The notes below the pieces were generated by a model, which was given only the letters and a program-made list of their open reading frames with translations, was not told the DNA's origin and made no database searches. The position numbers were made by a program, and so were the translations under genes. From Alphaproteobacteria bacterium (GTDB lineage Bacteria > Pseudomonadota > Alphaproteobacteria > Ferrovibrionales > Ferrovibrionaceae), in contig JAGXRD010000007.1 in NCBI GenBank assembly GCA_018336035.1, positions 48,448-112,447 on the forward strand: 64,000 nucleotides of DNA, written 5' to 3'. This document shows positions 37,288-45,798 of the stretch, in pieces (position 1 is the stretch's first letter; the number at the start of each line of letters is the position of its first letter).

Positions 37288-38694
37288 ATGAGTGAACAGG
37301 CTTTCGACGTCATCATCATCGGCGCCGGCCCCGGCGGCTACACCATGGCGATCCGCGCCGCCCAGCTCGGTATGTCGGTTGCGGTGGTCGAGAAAGATGC
37401 CGGCCTCGGTGGCACCTGCACCAATGTCGGCTGCATTCCGTCCAAGGCGCTGCTGCATTCGTCTGAGCTCTATCACACGGCCGCGCACGGCTTTACCCAG
37501 CATGGCATTAAGATCGCGGGCAAGATCGACATCGACCTGCCTGCCATGATGGCGCAGAAGCAGAGCGTGGTGACCGCCTCGAACAAAGGCATCGAATTCC
37601 TGTTCAAGAAGAACAAGATCACCTGGCTGAAGGGCTTCGGTAAACTGCTGGGTGGCGGCAAGGTCGAAGTGGACGGCGAGAGCAAGGGCACCTATTCGGC
37701 GAAGCACATCGTCATCGCCACCGGTTCCGAAGTGACGCCGCTCAAGGGTATCGAAATCGACGAGAAGCAGGTGGTGTCGTCCACCGGCGCGCTGAAGCTG
37801 CCGTCGGTGCCAAAGAACATGGTCGTGATCGGCGGTGGCGTGATCGGGCTCGAACTCGGCTCGGTCTGGCTGCGTCTCGGCGCCGAAGTGACCGTGGTCG
37901 AATTCCTCGACCGCATCCTGCCGACCAATGACGGCGAAGTCTCGAAGCAGATGCAGCGCGTCCTTGCCAAGCAGGGCATGAAGTTCAAGCTGGGCACCAA
38001 GGTGACCGCGGCCAAGCCGGGCAAGAACGGCGTGACCCTGACCATGGAGCCGGCTGCGGGCGGTGACAAGGAAGAGGTCACGGCCGATGTTGTGCTGGTC
38101 TCGATCGGCCGCCGGCCGTTCACCACCGGCCTCGGCCTGGAAGCTGCCGGTGTGCAACTCGACGAGCGCGGCCGCGTCAAGACCGATGGTCACTTCAACA
38201 CCACCGCCAAGGGCGTCTATGCCATCGGCGATGCCATCATCGGTCCGATGCTGGCGCATAAGGCGGATGAAGAAGGTATGGTGCTGGCCGAGATCCTGGC
38301 CGGCCAGAAGCCGCATATCAACTACGACGCCATTCCGGGTGTGGTCTACACCTGGCCGGAAGTCGCCAGCGTCGGCAAGACCGAAGAAGAACTCAAGGCC
38401 GCCAGCATTGCTTACAAGGTTGGCAAGTTCCCCTTCACGGCCAATGCCCGCGCTCGCGCCATGACCATGACCGACGGCTTCGTGAAGATCCTCGAAGACG
38501 AGAAGACCAAGAAGATCGTCGGCGCGCATATCATCGGTGCCGATGCCGGCCATCTGATCCAGGAACTGGTGATGGCGATTGAATTCGGCGCTTCGGCGGA
38601 GGACATCTACCGCACCGTCCATGCCCATCCGGCCCTGACCGAAGCGGTGAAGGAAGCTGCGCTGGCGGTCGACGGCCACACGATCACGATCTGA
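37288..38694 (+). CDS. lpdA: Dihydrolipoyl dehydrogenase (E3)
   Basis: 468 residues. FAD site IIIGAGPGGYTMAIRAAQLG (about 8-27), redox disulfide GGTCTNVGCIPSK, NAD site VVIGGGVIGLELGSVWLRLG, second FAD motif GVYAIGDAI, and C-terminal catalytic His-Glu in HAHPALTEAVKEA. It reoxidises the lipoyl group of SucB (and possibly of other 2-oxoacid dehydrogenases). Last gene of the suc operon, with a strong terminator 20 bp downstream. Confidence 0.97.
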   Translation: MSEQAFDVIIIGAGPGGYTMAIRAAQLGMSVAVVEKDAGLGGTCTNVGCIPSKALLHSSELYHTAAHGFTQHGIKIAGKIDIDLPAMMAQKQSVVTASNKGIEFLFKKNKITWLKGFGKLLGGGKVEVDGESKGTYSAKHIVIATGSEVTPLKGIEIDEKQVVSSTGALKLPSVPKNMVVIGGGVIGLELGSVWLRLGAEVTVVEFLDRILPTNDGEVSKQMQRVLAKQGMKFKLGTKVTAAKPGKNGVTLTMEPAAGGDKEEVTADVVLVSIGRRPFTTGLGLEAAGVQLDERGRVKTDGHFNTTAKGVYAIGDAIIGPMLAHKADEEGMVLAEILAGQKPHINYDAIPGVVYTWPEVASVGKTEEELKAASIAYKVGKFPFTANARARAMTMTDGFVKILEDEKTKKIVGAHIIGADAGHLIQELVMAIEFGASAEDIYRTVHAHPALTEAVKEAALAVDGHTITI

Positions 38695-38713
38695 TTGCAG
38701 GTATATTTGTGCG

Positions 38714-38740
38714 AAAGGGCGGCCTTCACGGCCGCCCTTT
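38714..38740 (+). terminator. Intrinsic terminator of the suc-lpd operon
   Basis: Perfect 11-bp stem (AAAGGGCGGCC / GGCCGCCCTTT) with TTCAC loop, running into TTTTTCATT, 19 bp after the lpdA stop. Confidence 0.9.
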
Positions 38741-38758
38741 TTCATTCATGATGGACCA

Positions 38759-39652
38759 ATGATCTCCCGCCTCGATTCAAAAGCCATGGCCGCCTTCTGG
38801 GTGCTGGGCGCGGCCTTCGCCTTCTCGCTGCTTTATGCCTCGGGCAAGCTGACCGGCGGCCTGGTGCCCGCGATCCAGATCGTCTTCATCCGCTATTTCA
38901 GCGGCTTCGCAACCGTCAGCGGCATCGCGCTGACGCGGCGCCAGCCATTGCGCGACTTGCTGGCCGGCGGGCGGCGGCACCTGCATCTGCTGCGCGCCTG
39001 CTGTGGCGTCGGCGGCGGCGCCTGTTCGATCTGGGGCGCCACCTACATGCCGCTGGCTGATGCCTCGGCGCTGGCGTTGCTGCAGGGCGTGTTCACCATG
39101 GGGCTCGCAGTCATGCTGCTGCGCGAACGCATTGTCCTGCTGCAGGGTGTGGCGGCCGGCTTCTGCGTGCTGGGTGCATTGATCATCGTGCGCGGCAATA
39201 CCGGTGCGCCGGTCGATCCCGATGCGCTCAGCAATCCCTGGGCGCCGCTCGCCATGCTGGCCGGGGCCTTCCTCACCGCCTGCGAGGTGATCCTGATCAA
39301 GGTGCTGTCGCGGCATGAAAGCATGCTGTCGATGCTGCTGCATGTGAATGGCTTCGCCACGCTGTTGCTGAGTGGCGCGATGCTGTTTCTCTGGGTACCG
39401 GTCGAGCCGCTGACGCTGGCTTTGCTCTGCCTGATCGGCCCGATGGCGATAGCCGGCCAGATGTGCAATGTGATGGCCTATCGCATCGCGGACGCGGCCT
39501 GGCTGGCGCCCTTCACTTATGCTTCGGTGGCTTTCGCCGCGCTGATCGGCTGGGTCGTCTTTGGCACGCTGCCCGGCCTCACCGCCTGGCTCGGCACGGC
39601 GCTGATCGTCGCCGGCGGCCTGCTGCTGATCCGCAGCAAACCGCCAGCCTGA
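38759..39652 (+). CDS. EamA/DMT-superfamily transporter
   Basis: 297 residues with ten predicted membrane helices in two EamA repeats (about 10-140 and 160-290). The repeats include YMPLADASALALLQGVFTMGLAVMLLRERI and AYRIADAAWLAPFTYASVAFAALIGWVVFGTLPG, the usual end-of-repeat signatures. Drug/metabolite exporters of this type move amino acids or small organics out of the cell; the substrate is not predictable. It converges with the lipoprotein hydrolase gene (7-bp gap). Confidence 0.87.
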   Translation: MISRLDSKAMAAFWVLGAAFAFSLLYASGKLTGGLVPAIQIVFIRYFSGFATVSGIALTRRQPLRDLLAGGRRHLHLLRACCGVGGGACSIWGATYMPLADASALALLQGVFTMGLAVMLLRERIVLLQGVAAGFCVLGALIIVRGNTGAPVDPDALSNPWAPLAMLAGAFLTACEVILIKVLSRHESMLSMLLHVNGFATLLLSGAMLFLWVPVEPLTLALLCLIGPMAIAGQMCNVMAYRIADAAWLAPFTYASVAFAALIGWVVFGTLPGLTAWLGTALIVAGGLLLIRSKPPA

Positions 39653-39659
39653 CACAATC

Positions 39660-41072
39660 CTAGTAATGCAACTCCGCGATCACCGCGCGGTCATCGCTGG
39701 CATCCCAGCTCTGTACGGCGATGGTCTCGTCGTTGCAGCGACAGACCACGGTGCGCTGCGCCGTGCCGCGCGGCAGCGCCAGCGTCGAGGTGGAGTTCGT
39801 CGGCACGCCGGCCGGAATGCCCGGTGCCGGCTGGCCATCGAAGGTGACGATGTCGCGGCCCGGCCCGAAATAGCCACGCGGCCGGCTGATCGTCACAATG
39901 GAGCCGGCCTGGCGGTCGCGATCCGCCACCACAGCGGTGCGCAGATGCACATGCGCCGACGAGCGCGGGAAGGGCGAGCGGTAGATATGGGTCTTGGTCT
40001 GGCTCGGCACCGTCAGCACGAATTCATAGGTCGCAGTCGGACCTGAGGTATTGAACGGACCCCAGTAGCCGTCGGGCCCCGTCACCTTGCGATGCGCCGG
40101 CTGGGCATGCAGGCGAGCGCCGGTCTGCGGATTGGTCTCCCAGATTTCCACGGTCGCACCTTCGACCGGCAGGTTGGTCGGCACGCCGCGCGCCATGCCG
40201 TTGACCTTGCCATTCAGCACCGGACGGGTTTCCGGCAGGATTTTGCTGGTCGCCGGCGGCTGGCCGATGATGAACTCCCAGGTGGCGGCAAAGGCCTTCT
40301 CATGGAAGGCGACTTCGCGGTGATCCAGGCCGGGCAGCACAAGATTCTTGGCGCCCGCCAGCGCCGGGCCGTCCGCCGTCACGCCAGTGGCGACGCCCGG
40401 CATGCCAAGGCCGGCGCCATCGGGCTGGGCGAATTTGTCGAGCGCATCGCTGCGCAAGGTCAGCCAGTTCACGCCCGGCACGATCTCAGACCCCGCATTC
40501 AGGCCGCGCAGGAAGGGACTCGCACCGTTGAACTCGCTGCCGACCAGACGGTCGTTCGAGATGATCACGCCGTGATTGGGCGTACCGCACAGCACGGCAT
40601 GACTGACAAAGGCCGGGCCCGGGCCGTGCTTGAGGTAGTTGCGGATCGCATTGCCGCCTCGGGATGAGCCCACCAGCGCGACCCGGCCGGCGCCGCTCTG
40701 CTTGAGCGCCAACTGCACGGCTTCGGAAAGCTGCTCCATCTGGTCCTGCGTCGAGGACCGTCCGGCCTGGTATTCCGCATCGTTGCTGCGGGCCAGCGGA
40801 TAGGGGAAGTCGATGGCGAACAGCCGCTTGTCGGGGAAGCCGGCGCTTTCCCAGCGCCAGATCGTCGTATGCCACAAGGCGGCGGTATCGCCGTTGCCAT
40901 GCACAAAGACGATGGGCGGATAGGCATCGAACTGCGGTACCGGCGTGGCGGTGTCGCGCGACTGCGGCGCGCAGGCCAGCAGCGGCGTGAGACCGAGGGC
41001 GGCGGTGCCGGCCAGGAAGTGGCGGCGATTGAGGCCGGACTGGATTTTGGTGGGCTGGATTCTGATGGGCAT
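39660..41072 (-). CDS. Tat-exported lipoprotein with alpha/beta-hydrolase domain
   Basis: 470 residues. The N-terminus carries a twin-arginine motif (NRRHFLAG) and a lipobox (LLAC, Cys about residue 34), so a folded, lipid-anchored periplasmic or surface protein is likely. The hydrolase domain has PPIVFVHGNGDTAALWH, nucleophile elbow VGSSRGGNA and the FVSHAVLCGTPNHG segment of lipase/PHA-depolymerase-like proteins. The C-terminal 190 residues look beta-rich (VEGATVEIWETNPQTG...), like a carboxypeptidase-regulatory-type or binding domain. Substrate unknown. Confidence 0.8.
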   Translation of the reverse strand: MPIRIQPTKIQSGLNRRHFLAGTAALGLTPLLACAPQSRDTATPVPQFDAYPPIVFVHGNGDTAALWHTTIWRWESAGFPDKRLFAIDFPYPLARSNDAEYQAGRSSTQDQMEQLSEAVQLALKQSGAGRVALVGSSRGGNAIRNYLKHGPGPAFVSHAVLCGTPNHGVIISNDRLVGSEFNGASPFLRGLNAGSEIVPGVNWLTLRSDALDKFAQPDGAGLGMPGVATGVTADGPALAGAKNLVLPGLDHREVAFHEKAFAATWEFIIGQPPATSKILPETRPVLNGKVNGMARGVPTNLPVEGATVEIWETNPQTGARLHAQPAHRKVTGPDGYWGPFNTSGPTATYEFVLTVPSQTKTHIYRSPFPRSSAHVHLRTAVVADRDRQAGSIVTISRPRGYFGPGRDIVTFDGQPAPGIPAGVPTNSTSTLALPRGTAQRTVVCRCNDETIAVQSWDASDDRAVIAELHY

Positions 41073-41212
41073 GACGGGTCCTGGTTCTGATGGCCAGTTT
41101 TTCTGGACGACTCGGCAGACTTATCGCCTGGAAATGTGACGATACTCTGGCGGTCGATGCAAGTTGAGTGAATACTGCGTCATCGCTTTGTCATCACCAA
41201 GATTTTCCCGCC

Positions 41213-42433
41213 ATGTCGTCGCGTAACCTGATTTTTATGCTGGCCGCGCTCGAAGTGCTGGCCATCCTGCCAATTGCCAGCTTCCCCGCCCTCATGCCGG
41301 AGTTCATCGCCCTCTGGGGGTTGAGCAACACCGAGGCCGGCTGGATCGCGGGCATCTACTATCTTGGCTATATGCTGGTGGTCACCCATGCGGTGATGCT
41401 GACCGACCGCTTCGATGCCCGGCTGGTATTTGCTGCCGGTGCGGTGCTCACCGGGATCAGCACGGTGGGATTTGCGGTCCTGGCCGACGGCTTCTGGTCG
41501 GGTTTGGCCCTGCGCGCCATCGGCGGTGTCGGGCAGGCGGCGGTCTATATGCCCGGCCTGCGTGCGCTGACCGACCGGCTGCAGGGCGGCGAACAGAGCC
41601 GCGCCGTCACCTTCTACACGGCGAGTTATTCCATCGCTGTCGCTGCCAGCTTCAGCGTCACCGGGCTGCTGGCTGAATGGTATGGCTGGCGCTGGAGCTT
41701 TGCCGTGGTGGGGCTGCTCAGCCTCGCTGCCGGACTTCTGGCCTGGCGCATACTGACGCCGTATCGGCCATCCTCCGCCGGCAAGCCGGCCAGCGGCTTT
41801 GCGCTGCGGCCGGTGCTGCGCAATCGCGATGCGATGGGCTACATCATCGGCTATGCCGCGCATGGCTTCGAACTCACCGCCATGCGTGCCTGGGTCACGG
41901 CGTTTCTGGTCTTCGTGCTGGCGCGCGACCCGCAGGTGGCCAGCCTGCTGCCCAGCGCGACGGTGCTGGCGGCTATCGTCACCCTGATCGGCCTGCCGGC
42001 CAGCCTGCTGGGCAATGAACTGGCGCTGAAATTCGGCCGCCGCCGTGCGCTGGTCGCGATCATGACCATCTCGGCCGTGATGGGGCTGCTGTTCGGCTTC
42101 ACCGCCTGGCTGCCGGTCTGGGCTGTGCTGTTGTTCTGCGCCGTCTATTTCGTTTTCATCTGCGGCGATTCCGGCGCGCTCACTTCGGGCATGATGGCGG
42201 CCGCTGAACCCGAACACCGCGCCTCGACCATGGCGCTGCACTCATCCTTGGGCTTCGGCGTTTCGGTGCTGGGGCCGCTCTTCGTCGGTTTCGCCCTGGA
42301 TGCGGCGCAATATGTGGCCGGCGAACAGACCGTCGTGACCTGGGGTATTGGTCTGGCGGTGATGGGCCTGGGTGCGCTGATTGGTCCGCTGGCATTGGTT
42401 CGCACCGGCAAAGGTCTACAGCCAAAATCATAA
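41213..42433 (+). CDS. Major facilitator superfamily transporter
   Basis: About 406 residues with twelve membrane helices. The helix 1 region has LIFMLAALEVLAILPIASFPALMPEFIALWGLSNTEAGWIAG, and the loop 2-3 has the MFS-like VMLTDRFDARLV. The central loop lies near RILTPYRPSSAGKPASG. The start is taken at ATG 41213 where similarity to the family begins; a GTG at 41168 would add 15 residues. Substrate unknown. Divergent from the lipoprotein hydrolase gene. Confidence 0.85.
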   Translation: MSSRNLIFMLAALEVLAILPIASFPALMPEFIALWGLSNTEAGWIAGIYYLGYMLVVTHAVMLTDRFDARLVFAAGAVLTGISTVGFAVLADGFWSGLALRAIGGVGQAAVYMPGLRALTDRLQGGEQSRAVTFYTASYSIAVAASFSVTGLLAEWYGWRWSFAVVGLLSLAAGLLAWRILTPYRPSSAGKPASGFALRPVLRNRDAMGYIIGYAAHGFELTAMRAWVTAFLVFVLARDPQVASLLPSATVLAAIVTLIGLPASLLGNELALKFGRRRALVAIMTISAVMGLLFGFTAWLPVWAVLLFCAVYFVFICGDSGALTSGMMAAAEPEHRASTMALHSSLGFGVSVLGPLFVGFALDAAQYVAGEQTVVTWGIGLAVMGLGALIGPLALVRTGKGLQPKS

Positions 42434-42478
42434 TGGCTCGTTGACCCTCATGGCCCAACCGGGTCTATACTTCTCCGC

Positions 42479-42757
42479 ATGTGCGACCGCTGCGAATTGC
42501 CACCGGATGTGGACCTGATCGCGATGCCCGAGGATGAGGCCGCCGCGATCCGCCGTCGTTACAAGCGCCAGCAGCGTATCCTCGATCTTCTTGCCCTTGT
42601 CGAGAATCCGGAAGCTTTGCCGCCGGCTGACGCCATGCGCGTCGGCCAGGAAATCCTCGTCCTGCTTGGCGAGATCGAAGCCGATCCCGATGCCCCGAAA
42701 TGCGGTCTTCCTCGTTTGCGAGCGGGCAGCGTCCCGCAGTTCCAGTCCTATGTTTAA
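42479..42757 (+). CDS. Small hypothetical protein (92 aa)
   Basis: 92 residues starting MCDRCELPPDVDLIAMPEDEAAAIRRRYKRQQRILDLLALVENPEALPPADAMRVGQEILVLLGEIEADPDAPKCGLPR. It has an N-terminal CxxC, a Cys near residue 75 and two amphipathic helices, so metal binding is possible. It lies between the MFS gene and the amidohydrolase (28-bp gap) on the same strand. Base composition is normal. No family recognised. Confidence 0.6.
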   Translation: MCDRCELPPDVDLIAMPEDEAAAIRRRYKRQQRILDLLALVENPEALPPADAMRVGQEILVLLGEIEADPDAPKCGLPRLRAGSVPQFQSYV

Positions 42758-42785
42758 GTCTTCCATCTAGAATCGAGACAAAATC

Positions 42786-44063
42786 ATGCATGCACCCCGG
42801 CACCGTACCCTGTCGCCCGAGAAGGCCGCGATCTTCAAGCAGATCGATGCGCTGATGCCGGAACTCGAGACGATCTATCTCGACCTGCACAAGAATCCCG
42901 AACTCTCGATGCAGGAAGTGCGCACGGCTGGCATCGCTGCCGCCTGGATGAAGACATACGGCTTCGAGGTGCATGAGCAGGTCGGCAAGACCGGTGTGGT
43001 GGCGTTGCTGAAGAATGGCGATGGCCCGGTGATCCTGCTGCGCGCCGATATGGATGGCCTGCCGGTGAAGGAAAAGACCGGCCTCGATTATGCCAGCACG
43101 CAGACCGGCACGGATCGTTTCGGCCAGGCCGTCTCGATCATGCATGCCTGCGGCCACGATTTTCACGTCACCTGGCTGATGGCTGTTGGTCGTTTGCTGT
43201 CGGAGAACCGTGGCACCTGGAAGGGTACCGTGATGGCGGTGTTCCAGCCCGCGGAAGAGATCGGCGCCGGTGCGCGCGCCATGCTGGAAGACGGCATGGT
43301 GAAGCGTTTCCCCAAGCCGACAGTGTCGCTGGGCCAGCATGTCATCCCGATGCCGGCCGGCACCATCGGCTACAAATCAGGCGTTGCCATGTCGGCCGCC
43401 GACAGCTGGGAAGTGAAACTGTTCGGCCGCGGCGCGCATGGCTCCAAGCCGCAGAACAGCATCGATCCCGTGGTGATGGCCGCTTCCACCGTGATGCGGC
43501 TGCAGACCGTCGTCTCGCGTGAAGTGGCGATGGCTGATAGTGCCGTGGTCACCGTCGGCACGCTGCAGAGCGGCTTCAATGAAAACGTGATCCCGGATGA
43601 AGCGCTGCTGCGCCTCAATATCCGCACCTTCAAGGAAAACGTGCGCCAGCGCGTGCTGGCCTCGGTCAAGCGCATCATCGACTCTGAAGCCCAGGCCTCG
43701 GGCGCGCCGAAGCCGCCGGAATATTCGGTGATCAGCCAGTTCCCACTCACCGTGAATGATGAAGCCGCCACCCAGCGCACCATGGAAGGCATCAGCGCCT
43801 TCTTCGGCACTGAGCGCGTGGTGACGGTGGAAGCCGCATCGGGTAGCGAAGATTTCGGCCTGTTTGGCACGGCGTGGAATGTGCCGTCGGTCTTCTGGGT
43901 GATCGGCGGCACCGACCCGGAACTGTTCGCCCGTGTGCAGAATGGCGAAGACCCCAGCGTGATGCCGGTCAACCACTCGCCCTTCTATGCGCCGATGCTG
44001 CATCCGACCTTGCGCACCGGCGTCGAGGCGATGCTGGCGGCGTCTTATGCGTGGCTGGATTAA
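42786..44063 (+). CDS. M20-family metal-dependent amidohydrolase
   Basis: 425 residues of the hippurate/N-acyl-amino-acid amidohydrolase group. Metal ligands: HACGHD (Cys/His), the PAEE general base and metal Glu (FQPAEEIGAGARAM), and HVIPMPAG. The dimerisation lid (GRGAHGSKPQNSIDPV) and C-terminal NHSPFYAP His follow. Cytosolic hydrolysis of an N-acyl amino acid or related amide is expected; the exact substrate is unknown. It is part of a same-strand run after the MFS transporter, which may move its substrate (inference). Confidence 0.92.
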   Translation: MHAPRHRTLSPEKAAIFKQIDALMPELETIYLDLHKNPELSMQEVRTAGIAAAWMKTYGFEVHEQVGKTGVVALLKNGDGPVILLRADMDGLPVKEKTGLDYASTQTGTDRFGQAVSIMHACGHDFHVTWLMAVGRLLSENRGTWKGTVMAVFQPAEEIGAGARAMLEDGMVKRFPKPTVSLGQHVIPMPAGTIGYKSGVAMSAADSWEVKLFGRGAHGSKPQNSIDPVVMAASTVMRLQTVVSREVAMADSAVVTVGTLQSGFNENVIPDEALLRLNIRTFKENVRQRVLASVKRIIDSEAQASGAPKPPEYSVISQFPLTVNDEAATQRTMEGISAFFGTERVVTVEAASGSEDFGLFGTAWNVPSVFWVIGGTDPELFARVQNGEDPSVMPVNHSPFYAPMLHPTLRTGVEAMLAASYAWLD

Positions 44064-44089
44064 AGCCCGGGCAGCACAGCGACGGGAAT

Positions 44090-44887
44090 ATGCTTCTGCC
44101 GCGTCTGGTAAATTGTGTCGCTGCGCTGATTTTTTCTGCACTTGCGCCGGCAACTCTTTATTCGATTCTGGTGCGGGACTTTTTGCTCGCGCCGACGGCT
44201 TTTCTCATCGCCGCGGGTCATGCGCTGCTTCTCGGTCTTCCAGTCTTCATCAAGATTGAGGGGAAGGGAAAATTCAATGTGATCACGTCACTGATCGCGG
44301 GCGCTGCCATTGGCGCCCTGCCGATCGGTCTCATCACCTTTCCATTGAGTCCGTTCGGTGGAAGCTCCTCGACCAATGGTATTCCAATGGTCGTCGATGG
44401 CATTCCAACCCTGGCCGGTTGGATTGGTTATTTCGAATTTTTACTCTATCCGACCGCCTTCGGTGTAGCCGGCGGATTTGCGTTCTGGCTGACAATCCGT
44501 GCGGCTGAGCTCTTCGCAAAATCTGTTCGATCCGAATGGATGCGCAACCTGCCTGGACTTGGATTGATTGTTCTCGCCCTCTCGGTGGCTGGTGGTGGTC
44601 TGACGACTGTGGAAACACAGATCGATAAGACCTGTCACAACATGTTACGCGATGGGCGATCTACGGTCTCACCGCGCGTCAGGATGTACCTTGAGATCGC
44701 CCCGGAAGATGTCCCGAGGATGGTTGAAGTCTTTGAGACTGTAGGGCAGGCGCATCACATGGTGTTGCGCAATAAAAGTGACGTCAGACCCGATATTGTG
44801 GACATCACGTCGCTCAGTCTTTGCAATGACTTGGGACTAAACATCTCCGTCAATAGTCAAAGATGGAGCAGGATGACTGTGCCATAG
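44090..44887 (+). CDS. Orphan integral membrane protein, atypical base composition
   Basis: 265 residues from an ATG after GGGA. Four or five membrane helices (about 5-25, 30-50, 60-82, 105-130, 150-170) are followed by a soluble C-terminal tail of about 95 residues (TQIDKTCHNMLRDGR...VEVFETVGQAHHMVLRNKSD). The GC level is low here: 30 of 60 bases at 44761-44820 and 27 of 60 at 44881-44940, against about 41 of 60 in a typical core stretch. Not recognised; possibly acquired. Confidence 0.65.
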   Translation: MLLPRLVNCVAALIFSALAPATLYSILVRDFLLAPTAFLIAAGHALLLGLPVFIKIEGKGKFNVITSLIAGAAIGALPIGLITFPLSPFGGSSSTNGIPMVVDGIPTLAGWIGYFEFLLYPTAFGVAGGFAFWLTIRAAELFAKSVRSEWMRNLPGLGLIVLALSVAGGGLTTVETQIDKTCHNMLRDGRSTVSPRVRMYLEIAPEDVPRMVEVFETVGQAHHMVLRNKSDVRPDIVDITSLSLCNDLGLNISVNSQRWSRMTVP

Positions 44888-44890
44888 GTT

Positions 44891-45040
44891 ATGGGTTATG
44901 GCATACCAATCATGGTGTATGAATTGCGCGAGAATTCAGGCCACACCCAAGTAATTGCTGACCTAGTTGCAGCATTCGAGAGAGAGTGGCCGGGCAAGCT
45001 CACATTCCGCGACGAATTTGGAAATATCCAAACACATTAA
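44891..45040 (+). CDS. Short frame after the orphan membrane gene, possible fragment (49 aa)
   Basis: ATG 44891 to TAA 45040 reads MGYGIPIMVYELREN..., then VIADLVAAFEREWPG and ends DEFGNIQTH. The composition is protein-like and low-GC like the preceding gene, whose stop lies just upstream. It has no good ribosome site. It could be the displaced end of a longer protein or a real small protein. Its stop overlaps that of the convergent DUF2063 gene. Confidence 0.3.
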   Translation: MGYGIPIMVYELRENSGHTQVIADLVAAFEREWPGKLTFRDEFGNIQTH

Positions 45041-45798
45041 TCCGGTGGATTCGCTGGCCGTGCGAAAATCCCGCCATCCAGCATCCAGCTGAAGCTGGCG
45101 GGAAAATCGAAATCCTCATGCACGTTGGCCGCCTGCATGGCAGCCTCGAGCGGAACGCCGTTGGCCAGTTCGGCCAGCAGGCGGTCCTCGCCGTGATTAA
45201 GCTTGTGCCAGCAGACCTTGATGCCGCGACGCCAGACCAGCAGGCGTTCACCGCCGCCGGCCAGCTGGATGCGTTCCACAGCGGGCGCTTCCGGCTGATG
45301 CACCTGCCAGATTTCGCTGATCGGGAAGGGCGTGGAGAGCCGCTGCGCTGAAGGATGCAGCGTGAGCGTCAGTGTTTCGATGGCATCAGGCAGGTCTTCC
45401 GGCCGCAGCAGATCGACATCCTCGGCATGCTCGGCCAGGTTCAGCGCCCATTCAAACGCTGCGATATCGGGCAGATACTGGTGGCCGGCGAGATCGGGTA
45501 ACGCCGCGAGAAATGTCGGGAACCCGTGGCCGTATTGCCAGAGCAGCGGCGAGCGCGGCGGATCGAAAATGAGAAACGCGCGCGCCGTCTGTGCGAAGAA
45601 AGCCTCGCCAACCAGACCGCGCGTCACCGGAAAGGTATTGGCCAGAACCTCCAGCAGGCTGGCGCGGAAACGGTTGGCATGGATCTGCAGACGGCCTTCG
45701 GCGGGGATGGCATCGCCGATCACCTTCTCGGCAATGCCATAGAGCGAGCCGGTCAGCGCATCGGCGAATTCGCGCTGACGTTCAAGCAGCGCGCTCAT
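45037..45798 (-). CDS. HvfC / DUF2063-family putative DNA-binding-like protein
   Basis: 253 residues. It begins MSALLERQREFADALTG, then RLQIHANRFRASLLEVLANTFPVTRGLVGEAFF, the conserved N-terminal helical DUF2063 domain. The C-terminal part contains LLVWRRGIKVCWHKLNHGEDRLLAELANGVPLEAAM, as in HvfC partners of DUF692 enzymes. It forms an operon with the DUF692 gene (17-bp overlap). In characterised systems the pair modifies Cys residues of a small precursor peptide; no such precursor is visible next to it. Confidence 0.85.
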   Translation of the reverse strand: MSALLERQREFADALTGSLYGIAEKVIGDAIPAEGRLQIHANRFRASLLEVLANTFPVTRGLVGEAFFAQTARAFLIFDPPRSPLLWQYGHGFPTFLAALPDLAGHQYLPDIAAFEWALNLAEHAEDVDLLRPEDLPDAIETLTLTLHPSAQRLSTPFPISEIWQVHQPEAPAVERIQLAGGGERLLVWRRGIKVCWHKLNHGEDRLLAELANGVPLEAAMQAANVHEDFDFPASFSWMLDGGIFARPANPPD

